Below are positions 24,084 to 32,195 of a DNA stretch of 44,190 nt, piece by piece. Both the position numbers and the translations under genes were made by a program. Location: NCBI GenBank assembly GCA_910585725.1, contig CAJUFA010000027.1:1-44190 (forward strand), written 5' to 3'. Under the pieces are notes generated by a model. The model did no database searches. It was not told where the DNA came from and saw nothing but the letters and a program-made list of their open reading frames with translations. The stretch's first letter is position 1. Each line of letters begins with the position of its first letter. This DNA comes from an uncultured Dorea sp. GTDB lineage: Bacteria; Bacillota; Clostridia; Lachnospirales; Lachnospiraceae.

Positions 24084-24287
24084 ATGACAAGTTCATCAAA
24101 CAGAGCAGCAGTACCAGAAGCAAAGGGAGCATTAGACAAGTTCAAATATGAGGTTGCTAACGAACTGGGCGTACCGCTTACGGAAGGTTACAACGGTGAC
24201 CTGACTTCCAGACAGAACGGTTCTGTCGGCGGTTATATGGTTAAGAAGATGATCGAGCAGCAGGAAAAACAGATGGCTGGCAAATAA
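24084..24287 (+). CDS. Alpha/beta-type small acid-soluble spore protein
   Basis: 67 residues starting MTSSSNRAAVPEAKGALDKF. KYEVANELGV contains the conserved germination-protease recognition region, and the C-terminal half GDLTSRQNGSVGGYMVKKMI is the DNA-binding signature. These proteins coat spore DNA, protect it from UV and heat, and are degraded at germination. The ATG at 24084 has a strong AAGGAGGAG site; an in-frame ATG at 24027 has none. Expression in the forespore is expected, although the promoter is not clear. Confidence 0.95.
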   Translation: MTSSSNRAAVPEAKGALDKFKYEVANELGVPLTEGYNGDLTSRQNGSVGGYMVKKMIEQQEKQMAGK

Positions 24288-24302
24288 GCAGTAATGAATG
24301 AG

Positions 24303-24345
24303 AAAAAGCATCCGGCGGGTGAAAACATCCGTTGGGTGCTTTTTT
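24303..24345 (+). terminator. Terminator of the SASP gene, plus-strand specific
   Basis: AAAAAGCATCCGGCGGGTG and CATCCGTTGGGTGCTTTTT pair along their full length around an AAAA loop, with four G-U wobbles. On the minus strand those become A-C mismatches, so the hairpin is stable only in plus-strand RNA. Six T residues end it. Confidence 0.9.
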
Positions 24346-24424
24346 CTGGTAATCTGTCGAATTAAGGACCGCCTGGTTTTCTGTCGGCGATATGATATAA
24401 TTAAAAAAGCGGCGCAGGGATCGA

Positions 24425-25237
24425 TCATATAGGAAATAGTGCGACTCCTTTCCCCTGAAGCTCCTCCAGATATTCCTGCGTAACAGGGATCACACACATA
24501 TGAACGCAGTCTCCAAGTGCAAAATAGGGGTAAACGCCAATATTTCCCCTATAATATAATGCACATGGAACAGATTCGGAAGTATATTTTATGGTCGATA
24601 CATTTTCATATGCAAGTTGATTAAGGGTGGTATACAGATTGACAAGGGTTTCGTCCGGAATATCCGGAAAGAAGACCTTAAGTGTATAAAAACACATTTC
24701 TTCATAAATATCATATAAAGAATCCATATAACTATGATCGTCGAAATTAACCGTAATTTCCTGTATAAAATCGTCATTTGACGGCGCATAAACCGTAATT
24801 GTCGGAAACGGAAGGATTTCCTCGTCTTTTGAGAAGATATAGCAGCACGTCTCATGGTCGGAATGGACGGCTTTATCATACAAGTATGCGTTCCATTCTA
24901 AAGAGGGCAATAGATAACGTATATTTTTATCTTTCCAATAATATCCATTGTAGCTGTCTATAAAATCATCTATAGAAGCCTGAAACACCAGCTCGTTGTC
25001 TCTGTTTTCCATGATCTGAAGATCTAACTTTTTTATTGGCGCTTCCTGACGCAGGGCTTTGGCCGACGGATCCTCATATATTTCTGTATCCGGGATTTCT
25101 TCTGCAGCGGTATTGATATTCGATTTCGGTGTTTCTTTGGGGTACAGATAATATGTAAAAAATACGGTAACCAGGCCGGCGGCTGCAGCCAGGATGAAAA
25201 TGATGAGAGCTAAGATTTTTATTATTTTTTCAATCAA
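24425..25237 (-). CDS. Orphan membrane-anchored protein, function unknown
   Basis: 270 residues from a TTG at 25237, chosen because GGAGG stands eight bases upstream; longer readings have no site. One N-terminal membrane helix (about 8-32) is followed by a mostly acidic extracytoplasmic part with no repeats. Its mid-section (residues about 90-230) alternates hydrophobic and polar residues, as in DUF3298-like folds, but I cannot assign a family. It contains several cysteines (for example ETCCYIF and GDCVHMCV). The gene stands alone on the minus strand under a strong promoter with a palindrome in it. No clear terminator follows at its 3' end. Confidence 0.75.
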   Translation of the reverse strand: MIEKIIKILALIIFILAAAAGLVTVFFTYYLYPKETPKSNINTAAEEIPDTEIYEDPSAKALRQEAPIKKLDLQIMENRDNELVFQASIDDFIDSYNGYYWKDKNIRYLLPSLEWNAYLYDKAVHSDHETCCYIFSKDEEILPFPTITVYAPSNDDFIQEITVNFDDHSYMDSLYDIYEEMCFYTLKVFFPDIPDETLVNLYTTLNQLAYENVSTIKYTSESVPCALYYRGNIGVYPYFALGDCVHMCVIPVTQEYLEELQGKGVALFPI

Positions 25238-25329
25238 ATAGGTTTCCTCCAATTCTATCTTTATATATCCCGCTGCTCTGCAGCGCAGCAAGTTTGACGT
25301 CCCGTTGCCTGCGGAGGGGCTTTGAGTAT

Positions 25330-25358
25330 ATATTACACGTGTAAGATATAGTTGTCAA
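25330..25358 (-). promoter_or_regulatory. Strong SigA promoter with a palindromic operator, orphan membrane gene
   Basis: On the minus strand: consensus TTGACA (25358-25353), 17-base spacer, TAATAT (25335-25330). A perfect 12-base palindrome, TTACACGTGTAA (25333-25344), overlaps the -10 and spacer, and extends with one mismatch per arm to about 20 bases (25329-25348). This is the geometry of a repressor operator. The 5' leader to the start at 25237 is about 85 bases. Confidence 0.78.
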
Positions 25359-25373
25359 GAGTATAAAAATTAT

Positions 25374-25403
25374 GAAAAAGGCAGGCGCTTAGGCCTGCTT
25401 TTG
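25374..25403 (-). terminator. Terminator upstream of the orphan gene promoter
   Basis: GCAGGC (25398-25393 on minus) and GCCTGC (25386-25381) pair around a six-base loop; T residues follow on the minus strand (A residues at 25375-25379). It would block minus-strand transcripts from reaching the promoter at 25330-25358. Plus-strand T residues are also present, so it may act both ways. Confidence 0.6.
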
Positions 25404-25433
25404 AAGATATGTCCCGTGATACGGGCGGTAGAA

Positions 25434-25534
25434 AAAACGGAATGCATATATGTATTTCCGTTTCAAAATCGGACAGGATACCCGACAAGAAACATTCGCA
25501 TTTTTCTACTCCGAAATTTCTCTCATGTAACTTA
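25434..25534 (-). ncRNA. Candidate small RNA or tiny leader transcript
   Basis: A minus-strand promoter (25541-25569) points into a region without a protein gene, and about 70-100 bases later an AACGGAAAT...ATTCCGTT hairpin is followed by six T residues (25434-25463 on plus coordinates). The resulting transcript would be about 100 bases. It contains a 12-codon frame (25463-25501, starting MRMFLVGYPV) behind a GGAG site, so it could be a small peptide mRNA instead. No known RNA family is recognised. The rest of the gap up to the dacF start at 25755 is AT-rich and shows nothing else clear. Confidence 0.35.
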
Positions 25535-25540
25535 AGTAAT

Positions 25541-25569
25541 ATAATACTACTTTTTATCATAAAAAACAA
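25541..25569 (-). promoter_or_regulatory. Putative SigA promoter of the candidate small RNA
   Basis: Minus strand: TTGTTT (25569-25564), 17-base spacer, TATTAT (25546-25541). The surrounding sequence is very AT-rich, so chance matches are possible. Confidence 0.4.
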
Positions 25570-25754
25570 TAATTTGTCTGATATTATTTTATTATCCGTC
25601 TCCTTTTCTCGACAATTTGCTACATATTTTTATTAAAATTCATTATCTGTGTGAAAATGACAGATCGTCAAATAAGTATATATAATATATGCATATTTTA
25701 ATTATGTTCTGATAGAATAGTAATAATATCAATAGACTTACAAGGAGTCGGTAT

Positions 25755-27071
25755 ATGAAATCAATTGTGGCAATATTGATAAGCGCTTTCTTGTGTATGC
25801 AGCCAGTATACGCCATGTCAGTGCATGAACCGATTTTATATGCGGAGACGCCAGAAGAAGCGGGAAGCTCCGGAGAACCGGAGATTCAGGGAGAAACGGA
25901 GGAAGGAACCGGTGCGCAGGAGGAAGCGGACGGCTCAGAGAAAGCTACGGAACAGGAAGGAACCGCACAACAAGAGGAAGCGGCGCAGGGAGGGATTGAC
26001 GTCAGCGCGCCGTCGGCAGTTCTGATGGAAGCTTCCACAGGGCAGGTTATCTTTGAGAAAGATGCGGATACTCAGCGTCCTCCTGCAAGTGTAACGAAGG
26101 TTATGACGCTTTTGCTGATCTTTGACGCGCTGAACGAGGGGAAGATAACGTTGGAAGATCAGGTGACTACTTCGGAATATGCAGCTTCTATGGGCGGTTC
26201 TCAGGTGTTCCTGGAGCCGGGAGAAGTACAGACGGTCGATACGATGATCAAGTGTATATCGGTGGCAAGCGCTAACGACGCCTGTGTGGCCATGGCGGAA
26301 CAAATCTGCGGAAATGAAGAAGAGTTTGTAGCGCAGATGAATCAGAGGGCGGAAGGGCTTGGGATGACGAATACACATTTTGTAAATTGCAACGGTCTGG
26401 ATGCGGACGGCCATCTGACGACAGCGAGGGATATTGCTCTGATGTCGCGGGAGCTGATTATGAAATATCCGCAGATTCATGATTACTGTACCATCTGGAT
26501 GGAGAATATCACGCATACGACGAAGAAAGGAACTTCCGAGTTTGGACTGACCAATACAAACAAATTGATACGTCAATATGAATATGCAACCGGACTTAAG
26601 ACCGGTTCTACAAGTAAAGCAAAATTCTGCGTGTCGGCTACGGCAAAAAAGGATGATATGGAACTGATTGCAGTCATTATGGCGGCTGAGGACAGCAAAG
26701 CCCGCGTCAAAGACGCGATCACACTTTGTAATTATGGATTTGGAAAATGCAATAAGTACCAGGAAGATAAGGCGGAACCTGTTCAGCCGGTCAAGATTGA
26801 AAGAGGCGTAAAATCAACCGTCAAGGCGGAGCAAAAAGAACCATTTACATATATTGACACGACAGGGGTCGATTTGAAAGGAATGAAGCGGAAAGTATCG
26901 GTCGAGAAGAAATTAAAGGCGCCGGTTAAAGAAGGGGATAAAGTGGGGGAGGCGAAATACTATCTGAATGATACAGAAGTGGGAAGCAGGGATATCGTTG
27001 CTTCTGAGTCTGTAGAAGAGATCAGCTACCAGAGCGCGCTGGCAGATACATTTGAGGACTGGATGCTTTGA
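25755..27071 (+). CDS. dacF: D-alanyl-D-alanine carboxypeptidase (DacF-type, peptidase S11)
   Basis: 438 residues. Signal peptide (about 1-20, ending PVYA). Then an unusual Glu/Gly/Ala-rich acidic linker (about 31-80) before the catalytic domain. Active-site motifs: SVTK (Ser112-Lys115), SAN (172-174) and KTG (282-284). The C-terminal beta domain (about 340-430) is the PBP5_C type. No C-terminal amphipathic anchor is obvious. The enzyme removes the last D-Ala from peptidoglycan stems; DacF types often act in sporulation. The ATG at 25755 follows AAGGAG. It is followed by a terminator, so it seems to be a single-gene unit. Confidence 0.93.
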   Translation: MKSIVAILISAFLCMQPVYAMSVHEPILYAETPEEAGSSGEPEIQGETEEGTGAQEEADGSEKATEQEGTAQQEEAAQGGIDVSAPSAVLMEASTGQVIFEKDADTQRPPASVTKVMTLLLIFDALNEGKITLEDQVTTSEYAASMGGSQVFLEPGEVQTVDTMIKCISVASANDACVAMAEQICGNEEEFVAQMNQRAEGLGMTNTHFVNCNGLDADGHLTTARDIALMSRELIMKYPQIHDYCTIWMENITHTTKKGTSEFGLTNTNKLIRQYEYATGLKTGSTSKAKFCVSATAKKDDMELIAVIMAAEDSKARVKDAITLCNYGFGKCNKYQEDKAEPVQPVKIERGVKSTVKAEQKEPFTYIDTTGVDLKGMKRKVSVEKKLKAPVKEGDKVGEAKYYLNDTEVGSRDIVASESVEEISYQSALADTFEDWML

Positions 27072-27110
27072 GTAGTTTGGGAAAACTTTATATATAGCAA
27101 TATATTTTAT

Positions 27111-27150
27111 AAAAAGCGTAATGAATTACAACATTTCATTACGTTTTTTT
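27111..27150 (+). terminator. Terminator of dacF
   Basis: CGTAATGAA (27117-27125) and TTCATTACG (27135-27143) pair around a nine-base loop, flanked by A residues before and seven T residues after. The next 190 bases to the VTC gene are AT-rich, with a duplicated TTTTATATGC, and no clear promoter. Confidence 0.9.
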
Positions 27151-27341
27151 ATATGTGATTTTATATGCATTTTTATATGCGACCAGATCTATGCTTCACC
27201 TTTTTTTCACAGTTTCACCATATTTTTCCCATATTTTATAATTACAATGTCTCAAGTACTCGACACATTTATATTGAACGGGCGACGGAGTCTGTCAATG
27301 ACTCTAATTTCCGATTTATAATTTGTAAAGGAGGTCAAAAT

Positions 27342-28094
27342 ATGAGGGACCAGAATGTATTCGAACGAGTGGAAAAAAAGTATCGTCTGAACCAGAAGCA
27401 GTATGATATGTTTTTAAATGCCGCAGGGGAGAGAATCCATAGGGATGAATATGGGCTGTATACGATCCGTAACATTTATTATGACACTTCTCATTATGAT
27501 CTGATCCGCAGATCAATAGATAAACCGAAATATAAAGAGAAGCTGCGTCTGCGAGGTTACGGGGAGATACGGGGCGACAGCGAGGTATTCCTTGAGATCA
27601 AGAAGAAATATCGGGGCGTAGTCTATAAAAGAAGGGCGAAGCTTCCTGTGACGCAGGCGCGTTTATATCTGGAATCGGGAATATTTACGGAAAAGAAGTC
27701 TCAGATTTTAAGAGAGATAGACTATTTTATCCGATTCTATCAACCGAGACCGAAGATATATCTTGCCTATGACAGAGAGGCGTTTACAGGAAATGAGACT
27801 GAAAATTTAAGAATTACGGTAGACAGAAATATCAGAAGCCGCAGCCACCGGTTAGAACTTTCTTATGACGGAGAATGTGATATCTTGAACCCAGGGGAAT
27901 ATCTGATGGAAATCAAAGTATCGGATGCGTATCCTATGTGGCTTGCGAATCTTTTGGGTGAACTCATGATCTATCCGATATCCTTTTCAAAATACGGGAC
28001 GGCGTACGGTCGTTTGGCGGAGTATAAACGCGATAGATTAGCAGAAAATGAAATGGGAAGAGAGGAGAAACAGATATGTTTTCAAGTATATTAA
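27342..28094 (+). CDS. VTC-domain (CYTH/TTM-fold) polyphosphate polymerase-like protein
   Basis: 250 residues. Tunnel-fold signatures in order: ERVEKKYRL (8-16), IYYDT, KEKLRLRGYG, VFLEIKKKY, a VYKRR strand, IYLAYDREAF, LRITVDRNI and YLMEIKVSD. These basic and acidic strand residues match the triphosphate tunnel metalloenzyme catalytic site of yeast Vtc4, which makes polyphosphate from ATP. There is no SPX domain and no membrane helix of its own; the adjacent DUF4956 membrane protein may supply the membrane part. Start at 27342 behind AAAGGAGG; a longer reading from 27165 is AT-rich and site-less. It overlaps the next gene by 19 bases. Confidence 0.88.
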   Translation: MRDQNVFERVEKKYRLNQKQYDMFLNAAGERIHRDEYGLYTIRNIYYDTSHYDLIRRSIDKPKYKEKLRLRGYGEIRGDSEVFLEIKKKYRGVVYKRRAKLPVTQARLYLESGIFTEKKSQILREIDYFIRFYQPRPKIYLAYDREAFTGNETENLRITVDRNIRSRSHRLELSYDGECDILNPGEYLMEIKVSDAYPMWLANLLGELMIYPISFSKYGTAYGRLAEYKRDRLAENEMGREEKQICFQVY

Positions 28095-28750
28095 CAGGGA
28101 CGGAGGGAAGTCTGACGATTCAGAATGCGCTGCTGTGTATGTTGGTTTCCATATTGCTGGGGCTTCTGATCGCGGTGATCTATGGCGCGCAGGGAACATG
28201 CAGTAAAAATTTTATGTTGACGCTTACGCTGCTTCCGGTGTTGGTTCAGATGGTTATTATGCTTGTGAATGGGAATCTTGGAACCAGCGTCGCGGTGCTT
28301 GGAGCATTCAGTCTGGTGCGGTTTCGTTCGGTTCCGGGTTCTTCGAAGGAAATGGCTGTTATTTTCTTTGCCATGGCGGTGGGATTGGCTACCGGGACGG
28401 GTTTCCTTAGTTTTGCCGTCGTAATGACGATTATGATCGGCGGGGTGTTTCTGGTGTTAGGGAAGACACGTTTTGGAGAATCTAAGCAGGAGAATAAGGA
28501 TCTACGGATTACGATAGCGGAACATCTGGATTATACGGAGATCTTCGACGATATTTTTCGAAAGTATACGGACAGTTGCAGCCTGCAGAGGGTGAAGACG
28601 ACGAATCTTGGGAGTATGTACGAGCTGGAATATCATATCACGCTTAAGGATATCGCCAAGGAAAAGGAGATGCTGGACGCGATTCGGTGCAGGAACGGCA
28701 ACCTGACGATTGTCTGCGGGCGAAGAGCCGCGATACAGGAAGAATTATAG
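28076..28750 (+). CDS. DUF4956 membrane protein
   Basis: 224 residues. Three or four membrane helices fill about residues 15-130; the cytoplasmic C-terminal half is soluble, with mixed alpha/beta sequence (about 145-224). The stretch GAFSLVRFRSVPGSSKEMAVIF between helices is characteristic of DUF4956. The function is unknown, but the family is regularly found next to VTC-domain genes, and the 19-base overlap here supports a complex. A plausible role is a membrane channel or anchor for polyphosphate synthesis (inference). The ATG at 28076 has AGAGGAG upstream. Confidence 0.88.
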   Translation: MFSSILTGTEGSLTIQNALLCMLVSILLGLLIAVIYGAQGTCSKNFMLTLTLLPVLVQMVIMLVNGNLGTSVAVLGAFSLVRFRSVPGSSKEMAVIFFAMAVGLATGTGFLSFAVVMTIMIGGVFLVLGKTRFGESKQENKDLRITIAEHLDYTEIFDDIFRKYTDSCSLQRVKTTNLGSMYELEYHITLKDIAKEKEMLDAIRCRNGNLTIVCGRRAAIQEEL

Positions 28751-28762
28751 AGGTGAGGATGA

Positions 28763-30829
28763 ATGAAGAACAGGAATAGACTGGTACTGTTGACGAGTTT
28801 ATTATTGATAAGCAGTATGACCGGGTGCACGCAGAAAGTAGAAATGAAGGAGACAGACGCCGGAAGCGGTCAGGATGACGCCGGACACGCGTCTGTCAGT
28901 ACCGTTACGCTGACAGAGGGAAAATACAGCGAAGATAAGCTTGATGATACTTGGGATGAGGATAATGCTGTTTATCTGAAGCTTAAGGGCGATAGGATAT
29001 CTGTTGAGGAAAGAAGGGATACAGAGGCGGGGGATTCTGTATCTGACGACGACTCATCTCTTGCGGGCGATGGTATGGATCATATAGAGGTTGAGGGGAG
29101 CGTAGTTACGATCACAGGAGAAGGAACGTATGTCTTATCAGGAACACTTGAAGATGGACAGATCATTGTGGATGCAGAAAAGGATGAGACGGTCAGGCTG
29201 GTTCTTGACGGCGTCAGTGTTGTTTGCGGATATTCTTCGCCTCTTTACAGCAAGGGCGGTAATGTGATCGTTATTCTGGCAGAGGGTACGGAGAATACTT
29301 TTGCAGACGCTGAGGATTATCAGTATGAGAATGAAGGGGATGACGAGCCGGACGCGGCAATCTTTTCCAAGGATGATTTGACTTTTAACGGAACGGGAAT
29401 TTTGAATGTTACCGGAAATTATAACCATGCGGTTCATTGTAAAGACGATCTGAAATTTGTTACCGGCACATTCGTCGTCACGGCGGCGGACGACGGGATC
29501 GTGGGGAAGGACAGCGTATCGGTGAAAAACGGGAACTTTACAATCATTAGCGGCGACGACGGAGTAAAAGCGGCAAATGCGGAAGAGTCGGATAAAGGTT
29601 ATGTTTTGATTGAAAAAGGTTCGTTTGAAATTACATCGGGAGGCGACGGGATTCAGGCGGAGACGCTTCTTCGGATCAATGACGGCAATATAGATATCAC
29701 AACGAATGGAGGAAGCGGGAATGCAGGGAAGTCTTCCGATATGCCGGGAGGTCGAAAACAGGGAACGCCTCCAGAGAATATGCCGGAAGAAGGAGACGAG
29801 AGAGAGGGGATGATTCCACCGGAAGGGGAGCCGGGAGAAGGAGTGGCGCCGCCGGACAGAGAATCAGGAGAGCAGATGGTCTCGGCGGAGGAAAATTCAG
29901 GAGAGAGGAGGATTCCTGCGAAGGGAGCTCCGAGAGGTCTTGTGGAAACAGGAATGGCGCAGCCGGAAGAAGGGATGGTACCGACAGATGGAAACGAGTC
30001 TGATTCCGGCAGTTCAAAAGCTTTGAAATCCTATGTGGATCTGATCATTGCAGGCGGGGAATATTCTTTGGATTCCTGTGACGACGCGATACACAGCGAC
30101 CGGAATATAACGATTGAGTCGGGCACGTTTTCAGTCAGTACAGGAGACGACGGAGTCCATGCGGGGCAAAAACTGACGGTTAACGGAGGCGTTCTTGATA
30201 TTTCACAAAGCTACGAAGGGTTAGAAGGATTTGAGATCACGATAAACGGAGGGGATATTCGGATTATAGCTTCTGATGACGGTATCAACGCGGCTGCTTC
30301 TAAGGATAACGGTACCGAAGAGGTTCAAAGGAGCATGGAGGCAAAAGGATTTCCAGAAGAGGACCAGGGCGCCGTTATGACGTTTAACGGCGGGAATGTG
30401 TACGTCAATGCCGACGGCGACGGGCTGGATGCTAATGGAGATATCTTTATTAACGGAGGGGTTCTCACTGTTCATGGTCCTGTCAGCGGCGGGAACGGTA
30501 CGTTGGACTTCGCATCCGTATGTAAAGTGACGGGCGGGTCGTTTACGGGGATAGGAAGCGCGGGAATGGCGCAGAATCCAAGTGATGATTCCACGCAGCC
30601 GGTACTTGTATGGAACGTGAATGAACCGGTGGAAGCCGGTACAGTCTTTTCAGTATATAACGGTAACGACGAGTCAATCGCCGAGATTACTACAGAGAAA
30701 ACGGCGCAGTGGTTCTCCGTATCTTCACCTGAATTAAAGATCGGCGAAACTTATACGATCTGCGCGGGGGACGTCAGAAAACAGGCGGGACTGGAATCGA
30801 CGGTTACGCAGATCATGTTGGAAGATTAA
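28763..30829 (+). CDS. Beta-helix carbohydrate-binding lipoprotein (Cthe_2159-like)
   Basis: 688 residues. Lipoprotein signal with Cys22 (SSMTGC). After an acidic linker come many parallel beta-helix rungs of the form DDGIxxxDxVxVxxGxxxI (GDDGVKA, GGDGIQAE, DDGVHAG, DDGINAA, GDGLDANG), which recur at about 20-25 residues and resemble the Ca2+-binding Cthe_2159 domain (PF14262) that binds acidic polysaccharide. A Pro/Glu/Gly-rich insertion (about 317-420) splits the helix. It is third in the VTC-DUF4956 operon, 12 bases behind. The ATG at 28763 follows GAGGTGAGG. Extracellular, membrane-tethered; ligand unknown. Confidence 0.87.
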   Translation: MKNRNRLVLLTSLLLISSMTGCTQKVEMKETDAGSGQDDAGHASVSTVTLTEGKYSEDKLDDTWDEDNAVYLKLKGDRISVEERRDTEAGDSVSDDDSSLAGDGMDHIEVEGSVVTITGEGTYVLSGTLEDGQIIVDAEKDETVRLVLDGVSVVCGYSSPLYSKGGNVIVILAEGTENTFADAEDYQYENEGDDEPDAAIFSKDDLTFNGTGILNVTGNYNHAVHCKDDLKFVTGTFVVTAADDGIVGKDSVSVKNGNFTIISGDDGVKAANAEESDKGYVLIEKGSFEITSGGDGIQAETLLRINDGNIDITTNGGSGNAGKSSDMPGGRKQGTPPENMPEEGDEREGMIPPEGEPGEGVAPPDRESGEQMVSAEENSGERRIPAKGAPRGLVETGMAQPEEGMVPTDGNESDSGSSKALKSYVDLIIAGGEYSLDSCDDAIHSDRNITIESGTFSVSTGDDGVHAGQKLTVNGGVLDISQSYEGLEGFEITINGGDIRIIASDDGINAAASKDNGTEEVQRSMEAKGFPEEDQGAVMTFNGGNVYVNADGDGLDANGDIFINGGVLTVHGPVSGGNGTLDFASVCKVTGGSFTGIGSAGMAQNPSDDSTQPVLVWNVNEPVEAGTVFSVYNGNDESIAEITTEKTAQWFSVSSPELKIGETYTICAGDVRKQAGLESTVTQIMLED

Positions 30830-30852
30830 AAGTATTCATACCGAAACTTAAG

Positions 30853-30881
30853 TTGCTGACAAAGAATGATTGTGATACAAT
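30853..30881 (+). promoter_or_regulatory. SigA-type promoter of the XpaC-TelA operon
   Basis: TTGCTG (30853-30858), 17-base spacer, TACAAT (30876-30881), with a TGA extended -10; about 28 bases before the xpaC start. Confidence 0.72.
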
Positions 30882-30908
30882 AAAAACATTCTAAGGAAAA
30901 GAATAGCA

Positions 30909-32147
30909 ATGAGAGTGGTGGATGAGATGATTTATCGGGATTTGGAAAGGTTCGGGGAGGATATCCGCAGTGCAGTGCAGAATGCGGTTGATTCTCAGGA
31001 TTTCAGGAAACTGAATCAGACGATTACGAATACGATCAACGATGCGGTTGGGGCCGTTTCGAGAAATATCAAGAATGTACAGGCTGTGAATCGACGACCT
31101 AAGCCGCCCGTCCTGTATCGTCAGATTACTTCTGTACAGGTAAGAGGAACGGTTACGACAGTGTTAGGAGCAGTTATAGGAGGCATGTGCTCCACTGCGT
31201 TTTTATTCTTAGCCGTTATTGTATGGTTGGCGGGCGAATATGGAATTTCTGAGATTGCGGCTATGGCTCTCTTCCTGAGCATGGGAATCGCCGGGTTTGT
31301 GATGTGCGGGTGCGGGACAGGCATCCGCGCCAGAATCCGGAGATTCCGAACATATATCCGTGTTCTGGGGAAGAGAGAGTATTGTAATATTCAAGAGCTT
31401 TCAAAGGCGGTGAAAAAAAGCGCCGGGTATGTGGCGAGAGATTTGGAAGATATGTTTTCGAGAGGGTGGTTTCTGCAGGGGCATCTTGACGAACAGAGGA
31501 AATGTCTCATCGTCAGCGACGGGATGTACCGGCAGTATTTGCAGATAGAGGCGCAGAGGAGAGAGAACGAGAAGGAGGCCGAAGCGTCGGGATTATGCGG
31601 AACGCCTGAAGGGTATGAGCGGGAAGCGTGGAAGAATCCAGAACGAAGAGGAACGAAAGAAAGGGTCAGAGAGAACCGGAAAACCGAAGCGTCGGGCAGA
31701 ACAAAGCTTCCGCCGGAGGTGCAGAGAGTAATCGTAGAAGGAGATACTTATATCAGGAAGATTCATGCGTGTAACGACGCGATTCACGGCGAGGAGATCT
31801 CCGCAAAGATATCGCGTATGGAGCTGTTGGTGAACCGGATCTTCCATAGGGTAGAACAGAATCCGGAATCCGTAGACGATATCCATAAGTTGATGGAGTA
31901 TTATCTGCCGACGACGGTAAAGCTTTTAGAGGCGTATCAGGAGATGGACGCGCAGCCGGTTGTCGGTGAGAATATTCGTTCTTCAATGAAAGAGATCGAA
32001 GCGACATTGGATACACTGAACGTAGCATTTGAAAAGCTTTTAGACGGCATGTTCCAGGAGACGGCGTGGGACGTATCTTCGGATATATCAGTTCTGCAAA
32101 CTCTTCTGGCGCAGGAAGGGCTTACAGACGACGGTCTGAGAAAATAA
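30909..32147 (+). CDS. XpaC-like (5-bromo-4-chloroindolyl phosphate hydrolysis family) membrane protein
   Basis: 412 residues. An N-terminal soluble helix, two adjacent membrane helices (about 78-133), a winged-helix-like region (REYCNIQELSKAVKKSAGYVARDLEDMF), a charged linker, and the conserved C-terminal helical domain with IHACNDAIHGEEISAKISRMELLV and YYLPTTVKLLEAY. That C-terminal segment is the XpaC signature. Family function is unclear despite its name; it is nearly always paired with TelA, as here (48 bases to telA). Start: ATG at 30909, behind AAGGAAAAG; an ATG at 30927 with GGTGG is the alternative. Confidence 0.87.
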   Translation: MRVVDEMIYRDLERFGEDIRSAVQNAVDSQDFRKLNQTITNTINDAVGAVSRNIKNVQAVNRRPKPPVLYRQITSVQVRGTVTTVLGAVIGGMCSTAFLFLAVIVWLAGEYGISEIAAMALFLSMGIAGFVMCGCGTGIRARIRRFRTYIRVLGKREYCNIQELSKAVKKSAGYVARDLEDMFSRGWFLQGHLDEQRKCLIVSDGMYRQYLQIEAQRRENEKEAEASGLCGTPEGYEREAWKNPERRGTKERVRENRKTEASGRTKLPPEVQRVIVEGDTYIRKIHACNDAIHGEEISAKISRMELLVNRIFHRVEQNPESVDDIHKLMEYYLPTTVKLLEAYQEMDAQPVVGENIRSSMKEIEATLDTLNVAFEKLLDGMFQETAWDVSSDISVLQTLLAQEGLTDDGLRK

Positions 32148-32195
32148 AGAGTTTGACGGTTAGAGTGCGAGAGATGGAGATGGAGGGAAACACGC

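Noticed and set aside
25333..25569. A 78-codon minus-strand frame upstream of the orphan gene
   Set aside because: It runs through two terminator-like hairpins and the orphan promoter and has no ribosome site.
27165..27341. N-terminal extension of the VTC protein
   Set aside because: The extension is AT-rich Phe/Tyr/His sequence without a ribosome site; AAAGGAGG directly precedes the ATG at 27342.
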